Below, piece after piece: positions 16,669-25,460 of a stretch of 43,109 nt of DNA (position 1 is its first letter; each line of letters opens with the position of its first letter). The stretch spans positions 1-43,109 of the forward strand of contig NZ_ASCA01000012.1 of the NCBI RefSeq assembly GCF_002760245.1, written 5' to 3'. The notes under the pieces were generated by a model. The model had not been told where the DNA came from. It did not search any database and was given only the letters and a program-made list of their open reading frames with translations. The position numbers were made by a program, and so were the translations under genes. The DNA is from Streptococcus suis YS161. Its GTDB lineage: Bacteria; Bacillota; Bacilli; Lactobacillales; Streptococcaceae.

Positions 16669-17289
16669 TCATACCTCCAAAGCTGCAACAAAACTGCGAG
16701 CCATCGTCGTTACACTTTCATAGCCTTCAGCCTGCACTCGACTTGCCAGAGCTGAACCGACTCCAACAGCACAAGCGCCTGCCTTTTTCCAATCTGCAAC
16801 ATTTTCAACTGACACTCCGCCTGAAGGCATCAAATCTACGTCAGGAATAGGACCGTGAATATCCTTGATAAATCCAGGCCCCAACACGCCACCAGGGAAA
16901 AGCTTGATAATAGGACATCCCGCCTGACTAGCTGTGACAATCTCTGTTGCAGTTGCACAGCCTGGGAAGTAGAATACTTCAGCATCTTGCGCCAAGTCTT
17001 GAATTTCTTGATCAAAATGAGGACTAACCAGGAAACTAGCACCAGCGTCAATTGCCTCTTGTGCCAACTTAAGATTCATTACTGTTCCCGCCCCGATGAC
17101 TACAGAAGAATCATCTGAGAACTCTTCCTGTAATTCTTTAATAACTGTCGCTGCATTTGGAGTCGAAAATGTAATTTCAATATTTCGAATACCTCCCAAA
17201 ATCGCATGGCGAGCGATTTCTTTTGCATCTTCTTCATCTTTTCCGCGAATTACTGCGAAAAAGTAATTTTCTTTTAATTGCTTTAACAT
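16669..17289 (-). CDS. kdgA: 2-keto-3-deoxy-6-phosphogluconate (KDPG) aldolase
   Basis: A 206-aa class I aldolase that splits KDPG into pyruvate and glyceraldehyde-3-phosphate, the last step of the hexuronate route. The Schiff-base lysine is K129 in IIKLFPGG and the catalytic glutamate is E38 in IEITF; the phosphate-binding MPSGGV segment is present. I chose ATG 17289 with GGAGG 7 nt upstream; the in-frame TTG at 17301 overlaps that site. First gene of the downstream uronate operon, directly behind the operator-containing promoter. Confidence 0.93.
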   Translation of the reverse strand: MLKQLKENYFFAVIRGKDEEDAKEIARHAILGGIRNIEITFSTPNAATVIKELQEEFSDDSSVVIGAGTVMNLKLAQEAIDAGASFLVSPHFDQEIQDLAQDAEVFYFPGCATATEIVTASQAGCPIIKLFPGGVLGPGFIKDIHGPIPDVDLMPSGGVSVENVADWKKAGACAVGVGSALASRVQAEGYESVTTMARSFVAALEV

Positions 17290-17303
17290 CTTGACCTCCA
17301 ATT

Positions 17304-17317
17304 AGAAAGCGTTGTCA
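17304..17317. promoter_or_regulatory. cre-like site upstream of kdgA
   Basis: AGAAAGCGTTGTCA fits the catabolite-responsive element pattern (WTGNAARCGNWWWCA with two mismatches when extended one base). It lies downstream of the -10 box, a position suited to CcpA roadblock repression. Confidence 0.55.
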
Positions 17318-17328
17318 TTTATAGCTAT

Positions 17329-17357
17329 AGTATACAATTCGTCAGATGATTTGTCAA
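17329..17357 (-). promoter_or_regulatory. kdgA operon promoter with embedded operator
   Basis: A perfect TTGACA (17352-17357) and TATACT (17329-17334) are 17 bp apart on the minus strand. The spacer contains TCGTCAGATGA (17339-17349), one mismatch from the palindrome in the symporter promoter, so the adjacent GntR regulator probably binds there. Confidence 0.8.
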
Positions 17358-17362
17358 GAAAA

Positions 17363-17394
17363 AAGAAAAAAATACCCAGAAGAATTCTTCCGGG
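17363..17394 (-). terminator. Terminator of the GntR regulator gene
   Basis: On the minus strand CCCGGAAG/CTTCTGGG (arms 17387-17394 and 17375-17382) with an AATT loop is followed by a T-rich run. It separates the regulator transcript from the kdgA promoter. Confidence 0.8.
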
Positions 17395-17411
17395 CTGTCT
17401 ATTTCATATTT

Positions 17412-18128
17412 CTATTTATGATTATTGAGACCATGCAAGGTCATATCTTTATCGAACCATTCGCTTAAAACAACCTGTCTTACTGATATAATATGTGCTA
17501 ACATGCTATCATATGCTGCAACAGGGTGACGTTGTTTGATAGCCATTAAGATATTCCTATGGGCCTGTAAACTATCCGATTTCATCTGACGATTTGAATA
17601 ATTTTCATTGATCAGATGAATAGATTGATTAATGACGGGCATGAGACTTGTCATAGCCAGATTCCCACTCATCTCAGCTAACATACAGTGGAATTGTACA
17701 TCCAATTCCAGATGCTTCGAATCTCCAGCAGCTACTGCTTCTTCAATAGCAAGGACAATTTCTTCTAGTCGAGCAATATCTTCATCTGAAGCAAACTGTG
17801 CAACACGCTCCGCAATTCTCGGTTCAAGCAAATACCGCACTTCAAACAAATCTGTCGTCAACTTCACACGGTCTCTGACCAAAGAAAAACCTAAAGGATC
17901 CTCAGATACTCCTTTTTTGGAACTGATGTAAGTTCCTGACCCTTGGCGTACCTCCAGAATATTTCGAGTAGCCAAACTCCGAACAGCTTCACGAACAGTC
18001 GAACGGCCAACTTCTAAATCTTGGGCCAATTCATACTCATTTGGAAGCTTGTCACCAACTTCATATCCTCTTTCCAAAATCAATTCCAATAAGCGTTCCG
18101 ATGCTTTTTCTACCAAGGGTTTCGCCAT
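17412..18128 (-). CDS. GntR-family (FadR/FCD) regulator, probable uronate repressor
   Basis: A 238-aa regulator with an N-terminal winged helix-turn-helix (about 1-70; KLPNEYELAQDLEVGRSTVREAVR is the GntR signature region) and a helical FCD ligand-binding domain (about 90-230) with conserved histidines (FHCMLAE, later LQAHRNIL). Lying between the two uronate units it probably senses a hexuronate intermediate, as UxuR/ExuR-type proteins do, and binds the shared palindrome at 17339-17349 and 22698-22708. The start at 18128 (MAKPLVEK) has GGAGG 10 nt upstream; a longer frame to 18149 overlaps that site. Confidence 0.88.
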   Translation of the reverse strand: MAKPLVEKASERLLELILERGYEVGDKLPNEYELAQDLEVGRSTVREAVRSLATRNILEVRQGSGTYISSKKGVSEDPLGFSLVRDRVKLTTDLFEVRYLLEPRIAERVAQFASDEDIARLEEIVLAIEEAVAAGDSKHLELDVQFHCMLAEMSGNLAMTSLMPVINQSIHLINENYSNRQMKSDSLQAHRNILMAIKQRHPVAAYDSMLAHIISVRQVVLSEWFDKDMTLHGLNNHK

Positions 18129-18165
18129 GTGCTTGGTCCTCCAATACAACTTTCTATTTGCTACT

Positions 18166-18171
18166 ATTATA
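18166..18171 (-). promoter_or_regulatory. Possible promoter of the GntR gene
   Basis: A perfect TATAAT on the minus strand lies between the uidA stop and the regulator start, 37 nt upstream of the ATG. The -35 would fall in the end of uidA and is weak. Read-through from uidA is also possible. Confidence 0.4.
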
Positions 18172-18173
18172 GC

Positions 18174-19973
18174 TCATTTCCTCTTATAATGGTAGTTTGG
18201 AATGGCAGTCCAACGTTTCTTAATTTCTCTTACAATTTGCTTGGGTTGTCGATTTCTCGAGAACAATCCTTTGTGATTTCCTTGAATGCGAATGAGACCA
18301 ACCGTGGTTTCAAAATCAGCAAAATTCCAGACCTGCTCACCAACCAAATTAGGAATAGAATCAAAGACTCGATGGTTCATCTCATAGTAATCCACTTGAA
18401 ATTCCTCTGTATAAGGAATATTCCACATCGAATGCAAGCCTGGAAGAGTATCTGCACCATATTCCGTAATCAAAATCGGCTTGTCAGGATAAAGTTTTTG
18501 CCAAGTCTCCAACTCTTGACGGAGCCCTTTCTCTGCCGCCTTCAACTCACCATGAGCAACATACCAACCATAATAACGATTGAGACAGACAACATCGACC
18601 AAATCCATAACCTCATCCTTATCAGGCGTTGCTGTCATAATATTGACCAAGGTCACAGGACGCTTAGAAGGATCTCTGTCCCTCATGCGCTGAATCAGAG
18701 GTTCAAAGTAAGCACGTGCTCCCTTTTCATGCCCTGCCGGTTCATTGGCAACAACCCACATCACTACGGATGGATGATTTTTGTCACGTGCTATCAATTC
18801 ATCAATCACCAATTCATGAGCATCCTTGGTTTGCATAACTTCCCAGGTGCTTTTTACCTCTTCAGAATCCCCTGTCAAATTCAAGGATGCATTGAAAAGC
18901 TGGAATAGGCCAACTGCTGGCACTTCATCAAGGACGACAATTCCCAAACGATCTGCCAGACGCATCATTTCTTCTGAATAAGGATAATGAGATGTCCTAA
19001 AGGAATTTGCTCCAATATCTTTAAGCAAATTCAAATCCATCAGATTGGCTGCTTCATTGAACCCACGACCGTTGATGAAAGTATCTTCATGTTTCCCAAA
19101 TCCCTTGAAATAGAACGGTTTTCCGTTGATAAAAAACTGCCCATTTTCAACCGCAACACTACGAATGCCGAATTGTTCTGAGTAGGTATCGAGTAAGTTT
19201 TCTCCGTCAACTAATTCAACTTTAGCAGTATAGAGATAGGCATCTAAGACTTCCCAAAGACGTGGATGTTCAATGACCATTTGTCTATTTTCAATAAGAC
19301 CTACTTCCTGTCCCTCTTGATCTAGAATAGACATACGGATGGAATCGTACTGCCCAACTGTCTTCACATCAACATTCACTACCGCCTGAGTCAAATCTTG
19401 ATTTAGCTCCGTCCGAATAACAATATCCTCAATCCTATTTTTTGGACGTTTATAGAGATGAACCGTCCGCTGAATACCAGCATAGTTGAAAAAGTCAAAA
19501 TTTTCCTTGACGGTCTTCACAATTTGACCATTCTCATCCACTTCTTCACTATAATTCCCTACTGGGAGGGTTGTGTAATTCAACTCATTATTGGCACAAA
19601 CTGTCAAACGGAATTGATCAGCGTCGTATAAGTTTGAGGGAATCAAGCATTCAAAAGGTGTGAAACCACCCTTGTGCTCCCCGATTAACTGACCATCTGC
19701 ATAAACTTTTGCCTGATGTGTCACCGAACCAAAGCGTACAACTAACTCTTCATCATCAGCTACTACTGGAAGAGCTACCATCAGTTCATACCAATTATCT
19801 CCGACAAAACGACGTTTGTCCTTATCAACAACAAGATCATTAAAAGAACTTGGTACAACCATTACATCATCTGTATCTAACAGAGTATGAACATCATTGT
19901 TCCCTTGCTTAAATTTCCATATTCCATTTAAGGAATAGACTGAACGTGTTTTTGTTTGTATTGGATACAACAT
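18174..19973 (-). CDS. uidA: Beta-glucuronidase (GH2)
   Basis: A 599-aa glycoside hydrolase family 2 enzyme releasing glucuronate from beta-glucuronides. Domains in order: N-terminal jelly roll sugar-binding domain (about 1-180), immunoglobulin-like domain (about 180-275), catalytic TIM barrel to the end. The acid/base glutamate is in WVVANEPAG and the nucleophile in ITEYGAD. An N-x-K motif (GNHKG), which in GUS enzymes contacts the uronate carboxylate, favours glucuronidase over galactosidase. After VPAVG there is an insertion resembling the active-site loop of loop-containing bacterial GUS. No signal peptide: it acts on imported glucuronides. AGAAGG precedes the ATG. Confidence 0.94.
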   Translation of the reverse strand: MLYPIQTKTRSVYSLNGIWKFKQGNNDVHTLLDTDDVMVVPSSFNDLVVDKDKRRFVGDNWYELMVALPVVADDEELVVRFGSVTHQAKVYADGQLIGEHKGGFTPFECLIPSNLYDADQFRLTVCANNELNYTTLPVGNYSEEVDENGQIVKTVKENFDFFNYAGIQRTVHLYKRPKNRIEDIVIRTELNQDLTQAVVNVDVKTVGQYDSIRMSILDQEGQEVGLIENRQMVIEHPRLWEVLDAYLYTAKVELVDGENLLDTYSEQFGIRSVAVENGQFFINGKPFYFKGFGKHEDTFINGRGFNEAANLMDLNLLKDIGANSFRTSHYPYSEEMMRLADRLGIVVLDEVPAVGLFQLFNASLNLTGDSEEVKSTWEVMQTKDAHELVIDELIARDKNHPSVVMWVVANEPAGHEKGARAYFEPLIQRMRDRDPSKRPVTLVNIMTATPDKDEVMDLVDVVCLNRYYGWYVAHGELKAAEKGLRQELETWQKLYPDKPILITEYGADTLPGLHSMWNIPYTEEFQVDYYEMNHRVFDSIPNLVGEQVWNFADFETTVGLIRIQGNHKGLFSRNRQPKQIVREIKKRWTAIPNYHYKRK

Positions 19974-19988
19974 ACTTTTTCCTTCTTT

Positions 19989-21017
19989 CTATCGTTTTAT
20001 TTCACGTGACCCTTTTTTCAATAGCAAATCAATATCTGATTGACTGATGACATTAATGTCCCCTTCAATGGTATGTTTGAATTGAAAACTAGCCATACCT
20101 AAGTCGAGTATTTCCCGTGGCGTTTTTTCCTGCAAATAGCCAAAAATAATTCCTGCTGTAAAGGCATCTCCTGTACCAACACGGTCCAAAACTTGAATGG
20201 ATTCTTTTTCCGTTGCATAAAGCATACCGTCTTGATACAAGTATGCCTTCAGCAAATATTCATTATTGTAGGTCATTTCCCTCTGGGTAAAAGCAAGACC
20301 CTGCAAAGAATAGTTCTCTGCTAAACTTTTAACAACCTTCAACAAAGTATCCTTATCTTCATAAGGACGCTTCAACCCCAATTCATCCTTCACATCTTTA
20401 CCAGATTCATTGAAGAGTTGAATAGGCTCTAGACCAAAGCAAATATCCGCCAACTGCACAAAGGGAGATAGTTTTTCCCTTGCTTCTTCAAAAGAAGACC
20501 ACAAACTTTCGCGATAATTCAAGTCAAAGGAAACCTTTACACCCTGCTCCTTTGCCATCTCCATTAAGCGAAAGGCCAGTCGATAAATATCTGGATTCAA
20601 AGCGACCGTTATACCACTGACATGAAACCAATCGACACCGTCAAACATGCCTTCCAAATCATAATCTTCTTCCTTGGATAAGCTAAAGGCAGAATAATCA
20701 CGGTCGTAGGTCACCTGACTAGGCCTGAGCGAAAAACCTTTTTGGTAGTAATAAAGTCCAAGCCTTCCTTTTTTTCGAATCAGATGCTTCTGTCCAATCT
20801 GCCGTGCAAAAAGAAAGTGTTCTGCCATCTTTCCCACTTCATTTTCAGGAAGTGCCGTCACCAACTCAACTGAATGCCCCAGCTGTGCTAAACTGGCCAA
20901 GACATTCAACTCTGAGCCACCAAATTGACAATCTAAACTGGTAGCCTGTGTTAAGGTCTGATAATGAGGAGGAGATAGCCGTAATAAAACTTCTCCAAAC
21001 GCTAATATTTTTTTCAT
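19989..21017 (-). CDS. kdgK: 2-keto-3-deoxygluconate kinase (PfkB family)
   Basis: A 342-aa ribokinase-type sugar kinase phosphorylating KDG to KDPG. The N-terminal GGSELNVLASLAQLG motif and the C-terminal DRVGTGDAFTAG motif (with the catalytic aspartate) are both intact. The start is ATG 21017 (MKKILAFGE) with a GGAGG site; the frame open to 21056 passes through the intergenic hairpin. Placed between the symporter and uidA, it supplies the one step of the pathway missing from the kdgA operon. Confidence 0.9.
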   Translation of the reverse strand: MKKILAFGEVLLRLSPPHYQTLTQATSLDCQFGGSELNVLASLAQLGHSVELVTALPENEVGKMAEHFLFARQIGQKHLIRKKGRLGLYYYQKGFSLRPSQVTYDRDYSAFSLSKEEDYDLEGMFDGVDWFHVSGITVALNPDIYRLAFRLMEMAKEQGVKVSFDLNYRESLWSSFEEAREKLSPFVQLADICFGLEPIQLFNESGKDVKDELGLKRPYEDKDTLLKVVKSLAENYSLQGLAFTQREMTYNNEYLLKAYLYQDGMLYATEKESIQVLDRVGTGDAFTAGIIFGYLQEKTPREILDLGMASFQFKHTIEGDINVISQSDIDLLLKKGSREIKR

Positions 21018-21035
21018 ACCGCCTCCTAGATGAAA

Positions 21036-21063
21036 GACCCAGCTGGAATCCTCCAACTAGGTC
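21036..21063 (-). other. Hairpin between the symporter gene and kdgK
   Basis: On the minus strand GACC-AG-TGG pairs with CCA-CT-GGTC around an AGGATT loop (21036-21063, two single-base mismatches). Only TTTC follows, so it is a poor terminator; it could stabilise the upstream symporter message or attenuate kdgK. Confidence 0.45.
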
Positions 21064-21079
21064 AGTTTTTCGATATTAG

Positions 21080-22630
21080 TTACTCATCGTACTGGTCAAC
21101 CTTATATTGAGTTACATCAACATAATCCATATCAGATAATGGAACATTTTTCGCGATTGCACGCACTCGCTCCTCATCTTTTGCTGCTTTCATAACATGG
21201 ATTTTCTCTTGAATACGAGCCATTTCTTCACGGTCTAGTTTGTAGAATTTCATCAAGAACAAGGATAGACTCAAAACTACTACTGGAATCACTGTCAATA
21301 GGACAATCAACGCCATTCTCAAATCTGTAGAGAATGCTGTTTCAACGGTTGGGTACTCTTTGCCAAAACCAATACCTGCTAATACAAAACCAACCACCAT
21401 CGGAGCAAATGAAGAAGCAAACGAGTCAGTCAATGAGAAGATAGTCCCAATCATACCTGACAAGTAACGACCAGATACTGATGTTTCATAGTCTGTAATA
21501 TCTGCCCCCATTGTCAATACTAAGCCAGATGGAGCAGTAGATGCATAGCGTGCTACAATATAGACAACAAAGAATCCGATTGTATAGAGATTCCAATTCG
21601 TTAAATCTAACATTCCAGGTTCAGCAGAAAGAAGCATAACAGCAAGAATAATCAAACCTGTAATTCCCAGCTGAAGGGCCGTTACATATGCAAAACGTAA
21701 ACCTTTACGACGAGCCAATTGCGCAGCACCAACTGTTACAAGAATACCTGGCAAAATCAAAAGCATAGACATTTTTCCAGAAAGAGCATAGTCACCGAAG
21801 ATAATACCATACAACATAACCCCGATAACGGAATCTCCAAACAGTTGAGCAACAAATTTTACAAAGGCTGCAGAGATTGAAAGAACCTGCAAAGGTTTGT
21901 TTCCTTTGATAACTTTCCAGTAGTCTTTCAACTTCGTTTCTTGTGTCTTCTCACCAAGACCAAAGTATTTCTTATTGTCTTTCTCCCAAATACCGATAAT
22001 AGCAAGAATACCCAGAACAGCTGAAATTACTACTACACCGAGGAACAATTCTTGGAAGAAACTTGGAGTGAAACCACCATGTTTCGGAACCAATGTCCCT
22101 GACACAACAACCTGACTACCAGTCATCAATACAGTTGTGGCAATACCATCAACAATATTAAAGATTGGACGTTGCTTTGGATCATTGGTAAGCGCAACTT
22201 GTCCTGCTTTTGTAATAGTCTGTTGCAATGAATAACCAATTTTATGGATAATCAAAACAAGGATGAATAGAGGAAGACGGAGGTTTTCACTCACACCGCT
22301 TAAGCCCAACATCATAAAGAGAGAAGCTGCTGTAATGATATTTCCCAAAACCAAGATAGGACGATATTTACCAAACTTAGTATCCGTTTTATCAATGATA
22401 ACTCCGATTGTAGGATCGATGAAACCATCAAAGATACGAATATAGCCCATGAGTTGACTAACAAACAGGGCTGCCAGACCAAGCACGCCTGTCGATAAAT
22501 AAGTCACGAAAGTAAAGGCAACCAAGTAAATATTCGTCGATGAATTGTTCATCGCAAATAATATAATTTGCCATAACTTGGCTTTGTTATAAGTAACGTC
22601 TTCGACACGTTGCTCAACATGTTTTTCCAT
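21080..22630 (-). CDS. GPH-family glucuronide/sugar:cation symporter
   Basis: A 516-aa transporter of the glycoside-pentoside-hexuronide:cation family within the major facilitator superfamily. About twelve hydrophobic segments are visible, with the family signature near the N-terminus (RIFDGFIDPTIGVIIDKT followed by GKYRPIL). The C-terminal tail is charged. Adjacent kdgK and uidA make a glucuronide or hexuronate the likely substrate, as for E. coli UidB. It is the first gene of its operon; AGGAGGA precedes the ATG, with the operator-containing promoter about 60-85 nt upstream. Confidence 0.88.
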   Translation of the reverse strand: MEKHVEQRVEDVTYNKAKLWQIILFAMNNSSTNIYLVAFTFVTYLSTGVLGLAALFVSQLMGYIRIFDGFIDPTIGVIIDKTDTKFGKYRPILVLGNIITAASLFMMLGLSGVSENLRLPLFILVLIIHKIGYSLQQTITKAGQVALTNDPKQRPIFNIVDGIATTVLMTGSQVVVSGTLVPKHGGFTPSFFQELFLGVVVISAVLGILAIIGIWEKDNKKYFGLGEKTQETKLKDYWKVIKGNKPLQVLSISAAFVKFVAQLFGDSVIGVMLYGIIFGDYALSGKMSMLLILPGILVTVGAAQLARRKGLRFAYVTALQLGITGLIILAVMLLSAEPGMLDLTNWNLYTIGFFVVYIVARYASTAPSGLVLTMGADITDYETSVSGRYLSGMIGTIFSLTDSFASSFAPMVVGFVLAGIGFGKEYPTVETAFSTDLRMALIVLLTVIPVVVLSLSLFLMKFYKLDREEMARIQEKIHVMKAAKDEERVRAIAKNVPLSDMDYVDVTQYKVDQYDE

Positions 22631-22664
22631 TGGAAATTCCTCCTAAATGTTTTCTACGACAAAG

Positions 22665-22679
22665 TCGTAAGCGTTTTCT
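22665..22679. promoter_or_regulatory. cre-like site upstream of the symporter gene
   Basis: TCGTAAGCGTTTTCT matches the cre pattern except at the second and last positions. Like the kdgA site it lies between the -10 box and the start codon. Confidence 0.5.
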
Positions 22680-22687
22680 TTAACTAT

Positions 22688-22716
22688 ATTCTAATATTCA
22701 TCAGATGATTTGTCAA
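22688..22716 (-). promoter_or_regulatory. Symporter operon promoter with embedded operator
   Basis: TTGACA (22711-22716) and TAGAAT (22688-22693) are 17 bp apart on the minus strand. The spacer contains the perfect palindrome TCATC-A-GATGA (22698-22708), the likely binding site of the neighbouring GntR regulator. Confidence 0.8.
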
Positions 22717-22746
22717 CTGTTTTTGTAAGTTTTTTTAATAATACGC

Positions 22747-22777
22747 AAAAAAAGACGATTTTCCATGAAAATCGTCT
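22747..22777 (-). terminator. Terminator of endA
   Basis: A perfect 11-bp stem AGACGATTTTC/GAAAATCGTCT (arms 22767-22777 and 22753-22763) with a 3-nt loop is followed on the minus strand by seven Ts. It separates endA from the symporter promoter. Confidence 0.9.
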
Positions 22778-22816
22778 GATATATTTGATTTAGCGAGGGA
22801 GAATTCATCTGACTAT

Positions 22817-23656
22817 TTATTGATTCACTAAAATTTCCCCACTATGATAATTAATACTTAGCCCACTCTGCACGTTTGGAACGAACACATTGAACTCTAG
22901 GCTACCATCTGCTGCTTTTGCCTCTAGATGACTTCCGACTGGAACCAAATCATCCTCATCAGCATACACCAAGGTCACGCGGTAACGAACACGTTTGTTC
23001 TTATCCAAAGCTTTACGAACTTGACTCTCAAAATAGTTTTGCCCCGTCGAATCCTCAGCCCTTGCCTGATTGGACCAAGCTGTTTGAACTGCAATATTCT
23101 TAGGATTGCTGGTTGAAGCATCAAAGCCTTTTAAACCGCCAATCAAGGCATAGCCCAGCAGATGCCCCCTATCAATCGCATGATCATAGGATCCATCCAA
23201 ATCCTGTACCTGATGCCAGCCAGGCGGAGTCCATGAAGTCGAACCATTTCCTGTTTCTTCACGACTCTTATACTGTCGCGTTGATTTGGCTAAAAGGGCA
23301 TTTGCCACTGTTGGAACCGTTTCTCCCTGCACAGTCTTTGTCTTATTATCCGCATAGGGCTTGCTAGAGACTGAAGCATCTAAATCAGTCTTATTTCCGT
23401 TGATGATAAAAGCACCCGCTCCATTCCAGTCAATTGAATGTCCAAGCTGTTTCTTTACATCCTCAGTCAATACCGAACTAGCCAGTTCCTGACTAGGTGT
23501 GCTCTCGCTTGCCTTAGACTGATTGACATAATAGGAATAATTAGCAACATTACTGCTCTTGTTATCACTTAAAAGATAACCACCCGCTACTACAACAATC
23601 GTAGCCAATAAGCTGAGCAGACTCATCGCTTGTTTTCTTACATTTTTCTTCGCCAT
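22817..23656 (-). CDS. endA: EndA-type DNA/RNA non-specific endonuclease
   Basis: A 279-aa nuclease of the beta-beta-alpha metal family. An N-terminal membrane anchor or signal (residues about 11-30, [17 protein letters not shown]) exports it. The catalytic motif DRGH is at residues 162-165 (H165 general base), followed by [15 protein letters not shown] with the metal-binding asparagine. Pneumococcal EndA degrades incoming DNA during competence and DNA of neutrophil traps; the S. suis homologue has been linked to trap degradation. It lies last in a murA-epuA-endA string, the order I recall from pneumococcus. GGAGAG precedes the ATG. Confidence 0.93.
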   Translation of the reverse strand: MAKKNVRKQAMSLLSLLATIVVVAGGYLLSDNKSSNVANYSYYVNQSKASESTPSQELASSVLTEDVKKQLGHSIDWNGAGAFIINGNKTDLDASVSSKPYADNKTKTVQGETVPTVANALLAKSTRQYKSREETGNGSTSWTPPGWHQVQDLDGSYDHAIDRGHLLGYALIGGLKGFDASTSNPKNIAVQTAWSNQARAEDSTGQNYFESQVRKALDKNKRVRYRVTLVYADEDDLVPVGSHLEAKAADGSLEFNVFVPNVQSGLSINYHSGEILVNQ

Positions 23657-23685
23657 TTTCTCTCCATCAAAAAAGCAGGTCCAGC

Positions 23686-23877
23686 CTACTTTCCTGTAAA
23701 TTTACCGATTAGTTCTTGCCACTTAGCTGGTGACAACACCGCAAATACATTGTCTCCATCTCCTATGACACCGTAACCAACCATTAATCCTAAAATAAAC
23801 ACTAAAATAGCAATCAACAAAACAACTGCTACTAAGATTAAATTTTTACCAACATAGCTAAGATTATCCTTATCCAT
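23686..23877 (-). CDS. epuA: EpuA family small membrane protein
   Basis: A 63-aa protein with one hydrophobic helix (about residues 13-36) and a short C-terminal tail. Databases often label this family as an RNA polymerase beta-subunit-associated protein, but its function is not clear from sequence. I chose ATG 23877 (MDKDNLSY), with GGAG 9 nt upstream; a GTG (23892) and an ATG (23883) further up are possible. It overlaps the end of murA by 8 nt, so translation is coupled, and is followed by endA. Confidence 0.82.
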   Translation of the reverse strand: MDKDNLSYVGKNLILVAVVLLIAILVFILGLMVGYGVIGDGDNVFAVLSPAKWQELIGKFTGK

Positions 23878-25153
23878 TTTCATCTTCTCCACTCACACGT
23901 TCAATCGTTGCACCTAAAGCAGCTAATTTCTCATGAAAACGATAATAACCTCGATCTAAGTGCGTTAATTTACCTACAATCGTCTCACCTTCAGCAACCA
24001 AACCAGCCAGAATCAAAGCGGCACTTGCTCGTAAATCAGTAGACATAACCTGAGCACCTTGCAGAGCTTGTCCTCCCGTGATAATAGCTGTATCTCGTAA
24101 AATTTCCGAATGCAAATCCATCCGACGCATTTCTTCCAAATGCTGGAAACGATTCTCAAATACCGTTTCAATCATGGTAGATTCACCCTTTGCAACTGCC
24201 ATTAGAGCTGTAAATTGAGCCTGCATATCCGTTGGGAAGCCTGGGTGGGGCAAAGTTTTTACTGTTACAGGTTTAAGCTTATCCACTTGCGAACGAACTC
24301 GAATCCCTTCAGCTTCTTCCGTCACCTCAACTCCCATTTCCAACATCTTAGAAATGAGTGGACGGTTGTGCTCCCAGACAGCATCCTTGACCAAGACATC
24401 GCCACCAGTCATTGCCGCTGCCACCATAAAGGTACCCGCTTCGATACGATCTTGCACCACTTGATGTTCTGCGCCAGTCAATTCTTCTACACCAGTAATC
24501 GTGATCGTCTCTGTACCTGCTCCCTTAACTTTGGCCCCCATTTTGTTTAGGAAAATAGCCAAGTCAACAATTTCAGGTTCTCGCGCTGCATTTTCCAATA
24601 CCGTTGTACCCTGCGCCAGAGTTGCAGCCATCATCAAATTTTGCGTTGCCCCAACACTTGGGAAATCAAGATAGATATGAGCTCCCTGCAAGTTCTCTGC
24701 ACTCGCTTCAATATAACCCGCACGTTGCTTAATTTTAGCCCCCATAGCTTGCAAACCTTTTAAGTGCAAATCTATTGGACGACTACCGATTGTACAACCA
24801 CCCGGCATGGATACCTTTGCATAACCATTTCGAGCCAAAATCGGACCAAGAATAACAATAGAGGCGCGCATTTGACTCACATACTTATAAGGAGTTTCGC
24901 TACCAAGTTTACCTGTTGCGTCAATATCGATAGTCTTTGTTTCCTCGTCAAATTTCACACGAACTCCCAGACCACGTACAACATTATTCATTGTATAGAC
25001 ATCTGACAAAATAGGCACTTGAGTTAATTTGGTTTGCCCTTGACTTGCTAGAACTGTTGCTGCCAATAAAGGCAGAACGGCATTCTTCGCCCCCTCAATC
25101 TCAACCTGTCCTTTCAAACCGTTTTTACTACCTGTAACAATAATTGTATCCAT
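23870..25153 (-). CDS. murA: UDP-N-acetylglucosamine 1-carboxyvinyltransferase
   Basis: A 427-aa EPSP-synthase-fold enzyme that adds enolpyruvate from PEP to UDP-GlcNAc, the first committed step of peptidoglycan synthesis. The fosfomycin-target cysteine is C120 in [13 protein letters not shown]. The N-terminal GAKNAVLP loop and the later TDMQAQF and [12 protein letters not shown] segments are typical. Streptococci usually carry two MurA paralogues; the position beside epuA and endA matches the one I recall as murA1. AAGGATAAGAA precedes the ATG; it follows the DUF1146 gene by 23 nt. Confidence 0.95.
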   Translation of the reverse strand: MDTIIVTGSKNGLKGQVEIEGAKNAVLPLLAATVLASQGQTKLTQVPILSDVYTMNNVVRGLGVRVKFDEETKTIDIDATGKLGSETPYKYVSQMRASIVILGPILARNGYAKVSMPGGCTIGSRPIDLHLKGLQAMGAKIKQRAGYIEASAENLQGAHIYLDFPSVGATQNLMMAATLAQGTTVLENAAREPEIVDLAIFLNKMGAKVKGAGTETITITGVEELTGAEHQVVQDRIEAGTFMVAAAMTGGDVLVKDAVWEHNRPLISKMLEMGVEVTEEAEGIRVRSQVDKLKPVTVKTLPHPGFPTDMQAQFTALMAVAKGESTMIETVFENRFQHLEEMRRMDLHSEILRDTAIITGGQALQGAQVMSTDLRASAALILAGLVAEGETIVGKLTHLDRGYYRFHEKLAALGATIERVSGEDENG

Positions 25154-25176
25154 TTCTTATCCTTTTCTTACTTAAA

Positions 25177-25401
25177 TCACATATTTGCAAAAGAGCGTCC
25201 CATCATCAACAATTCTAAAAAGAAAGTCGAGACCAAGTATCCCAGTGCTATTGCCAGAAAGAGAATCAGCAAATTGATTTTACGCTGATTGTCCCCAGTC
25301 ACCTTCAACCACCGTGACCAATCAACTGTTGTAACCAAGAGATGATGAGCCAGATAGATAAACAATATATGACTAAAAAACTGTAAAATTGAAATTACCA
25401 T
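25177..25401 (-). CDS. DUF1146 family small membrane protein
   Basis: A 74-aa protein with two hydrophobic helices (about 3-22 and 42-65), matching the DUF1146/YwzB family often found between the ATP synthase operon and murA. Function unknown. I start at ATG 25401 (MVISILQFF); the longer frame to 25455 overlaps the end of atpC spacing and has no site. Only GGAAAC lies upstream, and a perfect extended -10 box ends 6 nt before the ATG, so the transcript may start at the ATG itself. Confidence 0.8.
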   Translation of the reverse strand: MVISILQFFSHILFIYLAHHLLVTTVDWSRWLKVTGDNQRKINLLILFLAIALGYLVSTFFLELLMMGRSFANM

Positions 25402-25407
25402 GTTTCC

Positions 25408-25416
25408 ATTATACCA
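25408..25416 (-). promoter_or_regulatory. Extended -10 promoter abutting the DUF1146 start
   Basis: TGG-TATAAT on the minus strand, 6 nt before the ATG at 25401. Initiation at the usual distance would fall on or next to the A of the ATG. No good -35 is visible. Confidence 0.5.
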
Positions 25417-25423
25417 TGAAATT

Positions 25424-25448
25424 AAAAAATGGAACTGAACCAAGTTCA
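25424..25448 (-). terminator. Weak terminator after atpC
   Basis: On the minus strand TGAAC-TTG-GTTCA (25436-25448) is followed after 6 nt by six Ts (25424-25429). The short stem and gap suggest partial termination, with some read-through from the atp operon. Confidence 0.4.
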
Positions 25449-25460
25449 ATCCCATATAGA

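Noticed and set aside
18129..18908. A 259-codon plus-strand frame opposite the end of uidA
   Set aside because: Antisense to conserved GH2 catalytic residues, no promoter or ribosome binding site, and composition mirrors the uidA codons.
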